64,000 bases of DNA, from the NCBI GenBank assembly GCA_003150235.1, contig QAMW01000017.1, positions 62,001 through 126,000 on the forward strand. Direction: 5' to 3'. Shown here one piece after another: positions 18,646 to 26,548 of this stretch. The translations under genes and the position numbers were made by a program. How positions within the stretch are numbered: position 1 is the first letter of the stretch; every line of letters begins with the position of its first letter. This DNA comes from Bacteroidales bacterium (lineage in GTDB: Bacteria; Bacteroidota; Bacteroidia; Bacteroidales; Muribaculaceae). A model generated the notes under the pieces. That model had not been told where the DNA came from and searched no databases. It saw only the letters and a list, made by a program, of their open reading frames with translations.

Positions 18646-19959
18646 TTACTCTCCGCCAAGACCTTCATCGTCGCCTCCTTCATCGGGATCGGGAGGTGTC
18701 ACCGGGGTCTCCGGAGCTGCGCTCCCCTCATCGGCGATTATTCTCACATGGGCGGTGGGATAGCGGAGCACCAGGCACGACGCCTCGGTGAGCACCGTCA
18801 CGCGGGTGTTGCGCTGACCGCTCTTGCTAAGGTCGATGGGGAGTGTGCGGAATGGGAGATGGATATACTTCTGAAGATACTCGGGGTCGATGATCATGCC
18901 GTCATCGGGATGTCCGCAGGCGTCAAAGGTCTCGCTCAACACCACATAGAGCCGCCCGAACTTGGTGTGTATCTCGGTGAAGTCGATGCCCCAGCGTGTC
19001 ACGGTTTGCGTTGCGCCGACTACCTTCACGGCTTCCATTGATGAAAGCGCCTCGATAAGTCCCGACCCGGCAACGAGTACCTTGCGCGACGAGGCTCCGC
19101 AGCCCGTGAATGCCTGACGCGACAGGTTGACAAGCATCTTGGGCGTGAGATTGCCCTTGGTGTAGTGGAAGTCATTGTCGGTCTGATGCCAGATGCCTTC
19201 GGTCATGAACACCTCGCCATAGCCCGCGCCCTTGTCAAAGCGGAACCCTTTGCCGAAGAGAAAACTCTTTTCCATGCCCTGACGCATGTCGATTACGGCA
19301 AGCTCCTCCTGGTCGGAGAGTGTCCAGCCCACTTCTTTAGCCGCCGCGCTCTGGAGATTTCCGAGCTCGACCTGAGCCTTGAATATCTGGCAGTAATTTT
19401 TATGTTTCACGGGTATAGCCTGCGCCTGGGTGGTCTGCACGTCAAGTTCGGCGGCGGCTCGTCCCATTCTTATCACCTTTGTCCCGGCGGGAATTGCGGG
19501 AAATTGCATCGATTCGTCTTCGCGGCCGATGAAGCGAACCTGGATGGTACTGTTGTCATCGTCGACGGCTGTCACATAGCACACGCAGTCGTGCTTGCTG
19601 TCGCCGTCGGGCACGTCGGGAAGCAGCAGTGTTTCGGTGACGCTGAATATTGCCGCATTGTCGACTTTGAGGGCTCCTGACGGCTTGGAGTAATTGCCGG
19701 CGACAGCCTCGCTTACGGCAGATGATGTGGGCACTGTGTCGACCGAGTAATATTCGGCGATCATGCTCTTGCAGTTGCGCGATGTCCCGGCGCGTGAAAT
19801 CTGGTCGATAGGTGTAGCCATCGGTCTTACCTTGACTATGCGGCTGTCGATGTCGTTGAGAAGGAGGTCGGGTGCCGTTTCGCGGGTCACGGCGTTGGTG
19901 AGAGGTGAGCCGATGACGTGAGATGCGCCGGCGGCTCCGGTTACGATTTTCTGTTCCAT
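18646..19959 (-). CDS. Major capsid protein-like (SU10/DUF5309 type)
   Basis: 437 aa. The N-terminal part has LLLNDIDSRIVKVRPMATPI, then DQISRAGTSR and MIAEYYSVDT, the pattern I know from SU10-type HK97-fold capsid proteins. Later segments are a long helix-rich stretch (KNYCQIFKAQVELGNLQSAA), MRQGMEKSFLFGKG, and a beta-rich end followed by an acidic, Pro-rich tail (PVTPPDPDEGGDDEG). The tail is disordered and not typical of the core fold. Capsid proteins of this class build icosahedral shells. There is no maturation protease gene nearby, and the small upstream gene might act as scaffold. The frame is intact and base composition is like the neighbours. Confidence 0.68.
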   Translation of the reverse strand: MEQKIVTGAAGASHVIGSPLTNAVTRETAPDLLLNDIDSRIVKVRPMATPIDQISRAGTSRNCKSMIAEYYSVDTVPTSSAVSEAVAGNYSKPSGALKVDNAAIFSVTETLLLPDVPDGDSKHDCVCYVTAVDDDNSTIQVRFIGREDESMQFPAIPAGTKVIRMGRAAAELDVQTTQAQAIPVKHKNYCQIFKAQVELGNLQSAAAKEVGWTLSDQEELAVIDMRQGMEKSFLFGKGFRFDKGAGYGEVFMTEGIWHQTDNDFHYTKGNLTPKMLVNLSRQAFTGCGASSRKVLVAGSGLIEALSSMEAVKVVGATQTVTRWGIDFTEIHTKFGRLYVVLSETFDACGHPDDGMIIDPEYLQKYIHLPFRTLPIDLSKSGQRNTRVTVLTEASCLVLRYPTAHVRIIADEGSAAPETPVTPPDPDEGGDDEGLGGE

Positions 19960-19997
19960 GTTGTGTGTTGTTTAGTTTAAGGTTTAAGGTTTAAGGT

Positions 19998-20246
19998 TTA
20001 GTCCCAGATGCTTCGGCGAGGCGAGGCGAAAAAGTCGCAGTTGCAGTCGCTGTCGGCGGCAGGGTCTTCTTCAGGGATATCGGCGACGGTAGCGCCGGGG
20101 GCTGGCAGAGTCTCGCCGGGAGCGGGTTCGTCCATGCGCGAGGAGGCTGCTTCATTCAAGCCTCGCAGATATCCTCTCTGCTCGGCTTCTTCAACGGCGG
20201 CTTTCAGCGCGTCGTCGGTAACGGTGGGTGAGTCATTGTTTTCCAT
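19998..20246 (-). CDS. Small acidic protein heading the capsid-portal block, possible scaffold
   Basis: 82 aa. One predicted amphipathic helix at about 10-35 (DDALKAAVEEAEQRGYLRGL) is followed by a Pro/Ala/Glu-rich disordered part and a Cys pair (CNC) near the end. It begins about 20 nt after the predicted transcription start of the operon and ends 38 bp before the capsid-like gene. Small helical acidic proteins encoded just before a capsid gene are often scaffolds, and that role is only suggested by position. No known family recognised. Confidence 0.55.
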   Translation of the reverse strand: MENNDSPTVTDDALKAAVEEAEQRGYLRGLNEAASSRMDEPAPGETLPAPGATVADIPEEDPAADSDCNCDFFASPRRSIWD

Positions 20247-20272
20247 AGCTGTATCGGTTGATGATTACACTG

Positions 20273-20302
20273 CAAAGTTAAGCTCCGGAAATGCCGGTTC
20301 AA
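20273..20302 (-). promoter_or_regulatory. Host-type promoter of the capsid-portal block
   Basis: On the minus strand TTG (20302-20300), a 19-bp spacer and TAACTTTG (20280-20273), close to the Bacteroidetes housekeeping consensus. The start codon of the first gene follows 27 bp downstream, so the five genes can be read as one operon from a host sigma factor promoter. Confidence 0.6.
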
Positions 20303-20360
20303 TGTACAAATGGGAAATTTTTTTCGCGGGATTTCCCGCGAAAAAAGGTTAAGAGGTTAG

Positions 20361-20420
20361 GAGTTGTCAGTTGTCAGATTTCAGTTGTCAGATTTCAGTT
20401 GTCAGATTTCAGTTTTCAGC
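20361..20420 (+). repeat. Heptamer-type spacer repeat
   Basis: Runs of TTGTCAG and TTTCAGT units with a mostly 7-bp period. The same tracts recur directly before the GC-rich repeat unit at 20521-20546, 30600-30631, 30890-30933, 41028-41062, 41728-41775 and 42048-42096, on either strand. Confidence 0.75.
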
Positions 20421-20580
20421 GCGTAGCAGTAGGGGCTGCTGGAAGGCAGCCCGCGTAGTGAGGGGTGGTGGCGGGCGAGCTTCCACTCGCCCCTACATCG
20501 GCTTGTAAATCCGGTGGGAAAGAGTTGTCAGTTTTCAGATTTCAGTGCGTAGCCGTAGGGGCTGCTGGAAGGCAGCCCGC
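20421..20580 (+). repeat. Two copies of the GC-rich short repeat (GCGTAGCnGTAGGGGC unit)
   Basis: Copies at 20421-20496 (full, closing with ACTCGCCCCTAC) and 20547-20580 (truncated). The unit contains GGGGCTGCTGGAAGGCAGCC-type stems, and its GTAGGGGC start can pair with GCCCCTAC at its end. A third, short copy lies at 20838-20871. The 742-bp gap 20247-20988 holds a promoter, these repeats and a terminator but no gene. Confidence 0.75.
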
Positions 20581-20592
20581 GTTGCCCGGATG

Positions 20593-20802
20593 GTTTCCCG
20601 TAGGGATAATCTGCGTTTAGCCGGGCGGTTGAGCGTAGCGAAACCCCCGGCGGCATTGCATTAGCTGATGTTTCCGTAGGAATCATCACGGAGCACTTTT
20701 GATGATTCCCTGTCGGGAAACATTTCCACTTTTGCTTGCTTTCCGTGGGTATCGCTACGCTCAACGCCACGGCTAAATTTGGATTATCCCCTGTCGGGGA
20801 TA
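20593..20802. repeat. Large inverted repeat element, copy 1 (about 210 bp)
   Basis: The left arm (GGGATAATC, TTTAGCCGGG, GTTGAGCGTAGCGA) pairs with the right arm (TCGCTACGCTCAAC, GGCTAAAT, GGATTATCCC). The centre is another inverted repeat (ATGTTTCCGTAGGAATCATC against GATGATTCCC...GGGAAACAT). Other copies: 30632-30841, 41118-41327, 41840-42046, 42152-42361 and a partial one at 42638-42738. Confidence 0.8.
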
Positions 20803-20929
20803 GAGTTGTCAGATAGGAGTTGTCAGAGAGGTGGATCGCGTAGCAGTAGGGGCGCCCGGGAGGGCGCCCGCGGGGTTGGTCGGGGACTTTAGGGTCGTTA
20901 GGGAATGTTCCGGCTACGCGGTGAGGTAA

Positions 20930-20962
20930 TAAAAAAGCAGGGTGCGCCATCGCGCACCCTGC
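20930..20962 (-). terminator. Terminator of the secreted-protein gene
   Basis: A strong stem GCAGGGTGCGC/GCGCACCCTGC followed on the minus strand by TTTTTTATTA, 27 bp past the stop at 20989: a textbook intrinsic terminator. Confidence 0.88.
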
Positions 20963-20988
20963 GGTGATATTTTACTGGTAAATCGTGA

Positions 20989-21861
20989 TTACTTTACGAG
21001 AACCTTGCTTACCTTGTTGCCCTGACGTATAACATATACGCCGTTTTCGGGGTTGGCAACCTTAACACCCTGGAGGTTGTAGTAAACAGCGGGAGCGTTC
21101 TCCTCAGCAACTACTGAGTCGATACCTACAGTGCCTTCAGTTACAGAGAGAGTCAATTCCTTGGCGTTGAAAGAGAAGGTCCAAGTGCCCGCAGGAAGAT
21201 TTACATCAAGGTTGTTGGTGTTTTCAGTTGCGAGCTCGATATCTTCAATTTCGCTCTCGATTACGATGCCTGCTGCAGGAGCTGCAATCCATCCAAGCTG
21301 ATTGCCTTTTGTGTCCATCTGCTTGATACCGAATTGTCCTACTGCAGGAGCTTCAAAAGTGAAAGTTTTAACCCAAAGGTCGTTGCCAGCATTTTCAAGG
21401 TTAGTTGTTGCCCAGTCACCGGTAGCAAATGAACCATGAATGCCATAAGCTACTTCTACCTTTGCTTCTTCACCATTGACGGTAAGAGTCTTGGTGCTCA
21501 ATTCAAATTTAAGCTCGGCGTTGGCGATTGCATCCCAACCGGTTGAAAAAGTTATGTTCTTATATACTGCGTCGTCACCTGTGCCCAGTACGGTCGGTTT
21601 GCCCAGCTCGATTACGCCGCCTTCAACTCCGTACCATGAAGTTGCTGGAGTCTCGTCAACAACCTCAGTAACGACTACCTTGAATTCCTTGAGGAGTTCG
21701 GGAAGCTTGATTTCATAAATTCCGCTTCCGGCTTCTGTTTCAGTCATGGGGTTGGCATCAGCCGACCATCCGTTGAAACCACCGGCAAGTGTAACCACTG
21801 TCTGAGCGTTCATTGAAATAGCTGCGAGTGCTGCAGCTGCGAATGCGTAAAATTTTTTCAT
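20989..21861 (-). CDS. Secreted protein with starch-binding-like beta domains and a C-terminal sorting-like module
   Basis: 290 aa with signal peptide MKKFYAFAAAALAAISMNA. The N-terminal half (VVTLAGGFNGWSADANPM) and middle (YGIHGSFATGDWATTNLENA) each look like CBM20/48-like or SusE-type starch-binding folds. The last 35 residues (YYNLQGVKVANPENGVYVIR then a basic KVSKVLVK end) form a module seen at the C-terminus of many secreted Bacteroidales proteins and shared with the LRR protein at 43-46 kb. No catalytic motif is visible. It is its own transcription unit, with a good promoter and a strong terminator, directly downstream of the susCDEF genes. A starch-related binding role is inferred. 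Confidence 0.75.
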   Translation of the reverse strand: MKKFYAFAAAALAAISMNAQTVVTLAGGFNGWSADANPMTETEAGSGIYEIKLPELLKEFKVVVTEVVDETPATSWYGVEGGVIELGKPTVLGTGDDAVYKNITFSTGWDAIANAELKFELSTKTLTVNGEEAKVEVAYGIHGSFATGDWATTNLENAGNDLWVKTFTFEAPAVGQFGIKQMDTKGNQLGWIAAPAAGIVIESEIEDIELATENTNNLDVNLPAGTWTFSFNAKELTLSVTEGTVGIDSVVAEENAPAVYYNLQGVKVANPENGVYVIRQGNKVSKVLVK

Positions 21862-21963
21862 GTAATTAATTGTTTAGAGATTATTAAAGTAAAATAAGTT
21901 TCGCTATAAGTATTTGTTGTGTCTTAAATGGTAAGACGAGTTTGTTGCTGCGTTTTACGTCAG

Positions 21964-21994
21964 CAAATATAACACTAATATTTTATATTCCAAA
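21964..21994 (-). promoter_or_regulatory. Promoter of the secreted-protein gene
   Basis: Minus strand: TTTG (21994-21991), a 19-bp spacer, TATATTTG (21971-21964). A near-ideal Bacteroidetes promoter about 100 bp before the start codon, giving a leader of about 95 nt. Confidence 0.7.
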
Positions 21995-22030
21995 ATAAAA
22001 GTGAAAAAGTTTGAATAAATTAGTACAAGA

Positions 22031-22062
22031 AGAGGGAGTGCCAAAATTTTGGCACTCCCTCT
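22031..22062 (-). terminator. Perfect palindrome ending the susCDEF operon
   Basis: A 32-bp uninterrupted palindrome (AGAGGGAGTGCCAAAA and its complement), 24 bp after the susF-like stop. There is no long U run on either side, but the position and strength support termination. Confidence 0.75.
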
Positions 22063-22085
22063 TTGTCAGTTAGACCGCTAAGATT

Positions 22086-23570
22086 TTATTTAGCGGTAAG
22101 AGTCATCACGTAAGGAATTTCAGCAAATGACACTGTAACATCATATTTACCGGCGGTTACAGGTATATCTGCCCCCTTGAATGTGAGGTTGTTCAGTGTG
22201 CCTCCGAAGTCAAGTGTCCAGTCATGGTTTGCGCGTATTTTAAGATTACCGTCGGTAAGCTCTACGTCGGTAGCTGTCCATGTAAGGAAATCCTTTGACG
22301 GTGTAAGGTCGACGTCGGCTTTCCAATCGTTGAAATTACCGATAAGACTGAGTGTAGTCATCAAGGATGCCTTGTAAGTCATCTTGACAACATTTGCTTC
22401 AACCCAGTAGAGACCGTTGTCGTTCACTTTCATCTGCACAGGCTTGTCCTCCTCGCCGGGCACCATAAGACCTCCGGAGTAGATTGTTCCGGTCTTGTCA
22501 ATCTCAACGATTTCTTCATCCTGATAGAATGTGAGACCATTGGTGCTTGGCTGGGCTGTCATGAACCATTGCTTGTTGAGGTGAGCCGCTCCACTATAGG
22601 TAATATAGTCGGCGGTAGACAACATCTGCGCCTTCTTGAAGCCGAACGAACTTGCAGTACCGGGGCAATAGAGGAATTCCATCGCATAAGTGACAGCAAA
22701 TGTCTTGTCTTCAAGATTAATGGTAACAAGATACGGACCTGCGGTTGCAATCACTCCGGCATTGGTGTCATCGCCTGTGGGCGACTCGGTGAGATATCCG
22801 TTTTGTGTCGAGCCTTCGTTGTAGGTGGCGCCATAAGCACCGTTCTCGTAATTTCCGGAAGTTACAGTGGATTGCGGAACAACTTTCCAATCAAATCCGG
22901 CTGTTGCCTGCGCCTCATCTACCTCTATCTTCAAAGAGAATGTCGGGTCGTCATAGACATTAAGGTCGGAGCTACGGTTAAACTTGATTGCACGGTTGAG
23001 ATCCCAGTCGCAGAAAGAACCCACAAGATAATATGCTTCCTCGATAGTGTAGGGCTGCATTGGCACGACAGAATATTTATAGTCGGCATAATATGTGTCT
23101 TCACCTCCGAGGCGCATTACTGAAGTGCCTCGTACTGCATAGCCGGCAAAACGAGCATATACATCAAGCATCCCCGGTTTTTTGGTGATTACATCGCGGA
23201 TAGCACCCTGGAGTACGCCCGGAGTCACGGATACAACGTCGTCAGTTACTTCGGCATCAATGATCTTGGAGTTGCTGAAATCGGGTTGAGCCGAAATCTC
23301 AACTTTGAATGTCAGGTCGAAGTTGGATGGGAAATCAGTAAGTTCGGTTACTTTTGCAAGGCTTACGTTACCACCCTGTTCGCTCAGAGTTGTGAGATTA
23401 ACGGCGTTTTCCGTGCTCTCACCCGAAGCCTGCTGTAGTTTCAGTCCTGCGGCTTCGAAAATTTCAGGCTGGGGATTTTCCTGACCCGGAGGATTGGGCA
23501 ACTCAAAGTCGTCACATGCTGTAAGACCGAGAGTAAGTGCCATCCCGCATATTAAAGCTAATTTTTTCAT
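22086..23570 (-). CDS. SusF-like starch-binding outer membrane lipoprotein
   Basis: 494 aa with lipobox GLTAC (Cys19). After a linker rich in Pro/Glu and a SusE/F N-terminal Ig-like domain (NVSLAKVTELTDFPSNFDLT) come repeated starch-binding-type modules: one from about 180 (YYLVGSFCDWDLNRAIKFNR), a second at about 300 (FLYCPGTASSF) and a third at about 405 (SLIGNFNDWKADVDLTPSKD). SusF-type proteins sit on the cell surface and hold alpha-glucan without cutting it. It is the last gene of the susCDEF-type operon, 39 bp after the susE-like gene, and a terminator hairpin follows. Confidence 0.85.
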   Translation of the reverse strand: MKKLALICGMALTLGLTACDDFELPNPPGQENPQPEIFEAAGLKLQQASGESTENAVNLTTLSEQGGNVSLAKVTELTDFPSNFDLTFKVEISAQPDFSNSKIIDAEVTDDVVSVTPGVLQGAIRDVITKKPGMLDVYARFAGYAVRGTSVMRLGGEDTYYADYKYSVVPMQPYTIEEAYYLVGSFCDWDLNRAIKFNRSSDLNVYDDPTFSLKIEVDEAQATAGFDWKVVPQSTVTSGNYENGAYGATYNEGSTQNGYLTESPTGDDTNAGVIATAGPYLVTINLEDKTFAVTYAMEFLYCPGTASSFGFKKAQMLSTADYITYSGAAHLNKQWFMTAQPSTNGLTFYQDEEIVEIDKTGTIYSGGLMVPGEEDKPVQMKVNDNGLYWVEANVVKMTYKASLMTTLSLIGNFNDWKADVDLTPSKDFLTWTATDVELTDGNLKIRANHDWTLDFGGTLNNLTFKGADIPVTAGKYDVTVSFAEIPYVMTLTAK

Positions 23571-23609
23571 AATTAGTTGAAATGCTTTTTTTGTTTAAAC
23601 AATATTCGA

Positions 23610-24641
23610 TTATTCCTCTCCGGGTTCGTTAAACACGGGTGTGAGTAATCCGTCGGTGTTGGTCTCAAGAGTGACATCATACTTGCCATACTTAAACCAT
23701 ACAACCGGTGACTTATCCTGTTCGAGGCTACATACGAGTGTCATCCAAGTGTCTTCTGCAAACCAGATAGTCCAGTTACCCTGACCACCCCATACTGCCT
23801 TGCCGGTGTATAGACCGTCAACAAAATCATCGCCGATACCGAGGTTAAAGAAGTTTGCCTCATTAGAACCGAACTGTGCGTTCTTGTCGTCCCAACCGTT
23901 AAGCTCGGTATAGAATCGGAACCATGACTGATCGTCAACCTTTGTGGGGTCCTTTGAGGGATCACATGCCGGGAAGAGGAACGAGCCTGCATAAACCTTT
24001 GAGCCGATGACCGGTTCAGTAAGGCGGAAATTATCGTAATATGATTTTTGTGCGGAGTCAGGAGTCTTTTCGCCTGTTACCGTACCTACAATGTAGATAT
24101 ATCCGGCAGTAGGCACTGCATAGAGTACCTGGACTTTATTATATGTCACGGCATTGTCAGAAACAATGAAGCTTCCCTCCACTCCCGGGATTTCGCAAGT
24201 AGCGCGGAAATATACAGGTATCTCCTTGCTGCCCTGATAAGCTGCCCAGTCTTCCTCACTCTGGATGCCGAGCAACTTGCAGATGCCTACAGCGAGGTCA
24301 TACGTGCGGAGGCTCATCACCGCATTGTTGGGGTCCTGGTTGGTAAGGGTGACATAGTTGGCTTCTTCATTGTCGGTGGCTTCCTTGAAATCGGCGCTAA
24401 GACACATCTGCGCGCCGTAAGTGGCTATCGCGGAGTAACCGTAGTCGGGCTGCGATGTCTCAAGCACGAATGTCGAGCGGTTTTCGATGTCGGCACTCGT
24501 TGCGAGATACTGGTTTTGGAGAGCCGGGGTGTTTATCTTGAGCGATGTCGGATTGTGATAAACGGGTTCCTTCTCATTTTCGCAGGCAGTAAATGCTGTC
24601 GCAATGAGTGTCCCGGCAAGTAAATATATCAGTTTGTTCAT
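23610..24641 (-). CDS. SusE-like outer membrane lipoprotein
   Basis: 343 aa from ATG at 24641 (an ATG 9 bp upstream is also possible). The lipobox is AFTAC. The N-terminal SusE-type domain is visible (NPTSLKINTPALQNQYLATS, then STFVLETSQPDYGYSAIATY). The C-terminal part is Trp-rich (GKAVWGGQGNWTIWFAEDTW). It should bind alpha-glucan at the surface. It lies between the susD-like and susF-like genes, as in starch utilisation systems, and the sequence has diverged from the classical SusE, so the glycan is not certain. Confidence 0.8.
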   Translation of the reverse strand: MNKLIYLLAGTLIATAFTACENEKEPVYHNPTSLKINTPALQNQYLATSADIENRSTFVLETSQPDYGYSAIATYGAQMCLSADFKEATDNEEANYVTLTNQDPNNAVMSLRTYDLAVGICKLLGIQSEEDWAAYQGSKEIPVYFRATCEIPGVEGSFIVSDNAVTYNKVQVLYAVPTAGYIYIVGTVTGEKTPDSAQKSYYDNFRLTEPVIGSKVYAGSFLFPACDPSKDPTKVDDQSWFRFYTELNGWDDKNAQFGSNEANFFNLGIGDDFVDGLYTGKAVWGGQGNWTIWFAEDTWMTLVCSLEQDKSPVVWFKYGKYDVTLETNTDGLLTPVFNEPGEE

Positions 24642-24684
24642 TTTTATCATAAAGTTAAGTTGTCAGAAAAACAATTCTTTGTGA

Positions 24685-26514
24685 TTAGTAACCGGGGTTC
24701 TGTTTATAACCTGATGCGGTTATGATATTGCTCGGATAGGGATACAGTTTAGTGTATTCCGGAAGGTCACGACCAAGTTCCGAGCCGCCTTTCCATTCCC
24801 AGGTATAGCCATAGCACCACTGTCCGTAGCGGATGAGGTCGGTGCGGCGTGTGCTTTCCTGATAGAGCTCACGGCAACGCTCGTCACGAAGATTTTCGGT
24901 GGTAAGCGTAGTGAAGGGATCTACACCCGCACGGGTACGGATAAAGTTGACATACTTGAGCGCGTCGGCCTGTGAGCCGCCACCGCCATTCATGATAGCT
25001 TCGGCAGCCGAAAGATATATCTCGGCAAGACGAATCACGCCATAGTCGCCACATGCCTGCTTGTCGCTTGCAGGAGGGCTCTGGAGATTGTCAATCTCAC
25101 CATTGGCATCAATAGCGAAGTTGGTGTACTTGGGGGCAAGATAACCGTTGGCTCCCCAACCCGATCCTGAAAGATTGGGATTGGAGGAGGTGAAGCCGTC
25201 TTTGGAGGTACGCCAAAGTGCCACACGTGTATCCTTTGATACTGACATTCCGGGGTCGGTCCACTCAAATTTCTTTACAAATGACTCACGTGCCACCATA
25301 CATTTCCAACCATCATTGATATTGTACCAGTTCATAGCGATATGGGCTGTCTCTTTGGGGTCAAACGCGTAGTCTACATTGTTGAATACATAGTCTACAT
25401 TGTGAGTCCATTTCTTGTCGGGGTCAGTGGCATCTTTGTCATATTGCTTCTTTGCTTCATCGTATGCTTCCTGAGAGTCATAATCCTCGCGCACCGGAGC
25501 TTTTACAGTAGTGGTGACACCATTGGTTCCAACCCATCCTGAAAGAAGGAAGGCAGCACCGGAATATGATGTAAGCTCAATGCGGTCCTGCGGGATAGTC
25601 CAGATTATCTCATTGACAGCGTTAGCACCGCCGATGGCATATTGCTTGTTGTTGGCGGCGAAGAGCTGCACATAGTGCTCGGCGAGACCTGAATCCTGGT
25701 GACCTCCATGACCGAGGCGGTCGATGACATTTTTGGCATGGGCATAACATTTGTCATACATGGGAGAACCGGTAAACACCTCGGCATTCAAGTAGAATTT
25801 TACAAGCAGTGACTCTGCCACGTCAAGACCCACAAATCCGTAATGAGGTTTCTGGTTGGGCTCAAACTCCTTGACGATTTCTTCAAGAGATGCGGTAACA
25901 AGGTTGAACACCTCTGCGCGGGGGAGCTGTGCCGGAGTGGCGCCGATGGGTGTTGTCTCATCAGCATAGGGAACATCACCGAAGAAGTTGATGAAATAGA
26001 AATAACATCCTGCTCTTAGAATCTTGCACTGACGGATGTAATCCTGCGCCATTGCCATCTGGGAATCGTTTAGTCCGAAAGCGTTGGACTGAACTGTCTG
26101 GATGAAATCGTTGCACAGCGTGATGTTAATCATCAGACGTGAATAGAAGCCAAGTACTGCCGATACATCCGACGTCACAAGCCCGTAGTTGAGATTACCA
26201 TACTTGTCTGGATCCCAGAGCCAGCATGCTTCATCAGTAGGAATTTCCTCGGCAATAAACATGGCGCGTTGGAAAGCAGCCATACCGCCGTCAAAATCCT
26301 TAACCGGCGTATCGCCGTTGGCTCCGTAAGTGGCAAATTGGAGATACACATCGGCAAGTACTCGGTTCATATATCCTTCCGGGTCTTTGCTGAAGTCGGC
26401 GGCTGTAATCGTACTGGGGTCGGTAGGCATCTGGTTCAGGTCGTCGGTACATGCTCCGAGGCCCATCGATGCCGCAACTGCAGTTGCGATAAATATTTTA
26501 TTTATGGATTTCAT
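24685..26514 (-). CDS. SusD-like lipoprotein (starch-type locus)
   Basis: 609 aa with lipobox MGLGAC (Cys22). SusD/RagB features: LNQMPTDPSTITAADFSKDP at the start, RQCKILRAGCYFYFINFFGD, and the C-terminal ENLRDERCRELYQESTRRTD followed by LIRYGQW. The long form, with GGSQADALKYVNFIRTRAGV, is usual for SusD itself. It follows the susC pair by 34 bp and precedes susE/susF-like genes, which points to an alpha-glucan locus. Function depends on SusC, which is frameshifted here. Confidence 0.93.
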   Translation of the reverse strand: MKSINKIFIATAVAASMGLGACTDDLNQMPTDPSTITAADFSKDPEGYMNRVLADVYLQFATYGANGDTPVKDFDGGMAAFQRAMFIAEEIPTDEACWLWDPDKYGNLNYGLVTSDVSAVLGFYSRLMINITLCNDFIQTVQSNAFGLNDSQMAMAQDYIRQCKILRAGCYFYFINFFGDVPYADETTPIGATPAQLPRAEVFNLVTASLEEIVKEFEPNQKPHYGFVGLDVAESLLVKFYLNAEVFTGSPMYDKCYAHAKNVIDRLGHGGHQDSGLAEHYVQLFAANNKQYAIGGANAVNEIIWTIPQDRIELTSYSGAAFLLSGWVGTNGVTTTVKAPVREDYDSQEAYDEAKKQYDKDATDPDKKWTHNVDYVFNNVDYAFDPKETAHIAMNWYNINDGWKCMVARESFVKKFEWTDPGMSVSKDTRVALWRTSKDGFTSSNPNLSGSGWGANGYLAPKYTNFAIDANGEIDNLQSPPASDKQACGDYGVIRLAEIYLSAAEAIMNGGGGSQADALKYVNFIRTRAGVDPFTTLTTENLRDERCRELYQESTRRTDLIRYGQWCYGYTWEWKGGSELGRDLPEYTKLYPYPSNIITASGYKQNPGY

Positions 26515-26548
26515 ATTTATATCCTGATTTTATTGTTTAATGGAACTA

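Noticed and set aside
21956..21962. TACGTCA copy upstream of the secreted-protein gene as a further site of the beta-glucan regulator
   Set aside because: A single copy lying at the predicted transcription start; one 7-mer is expected by chance in 64 kb.
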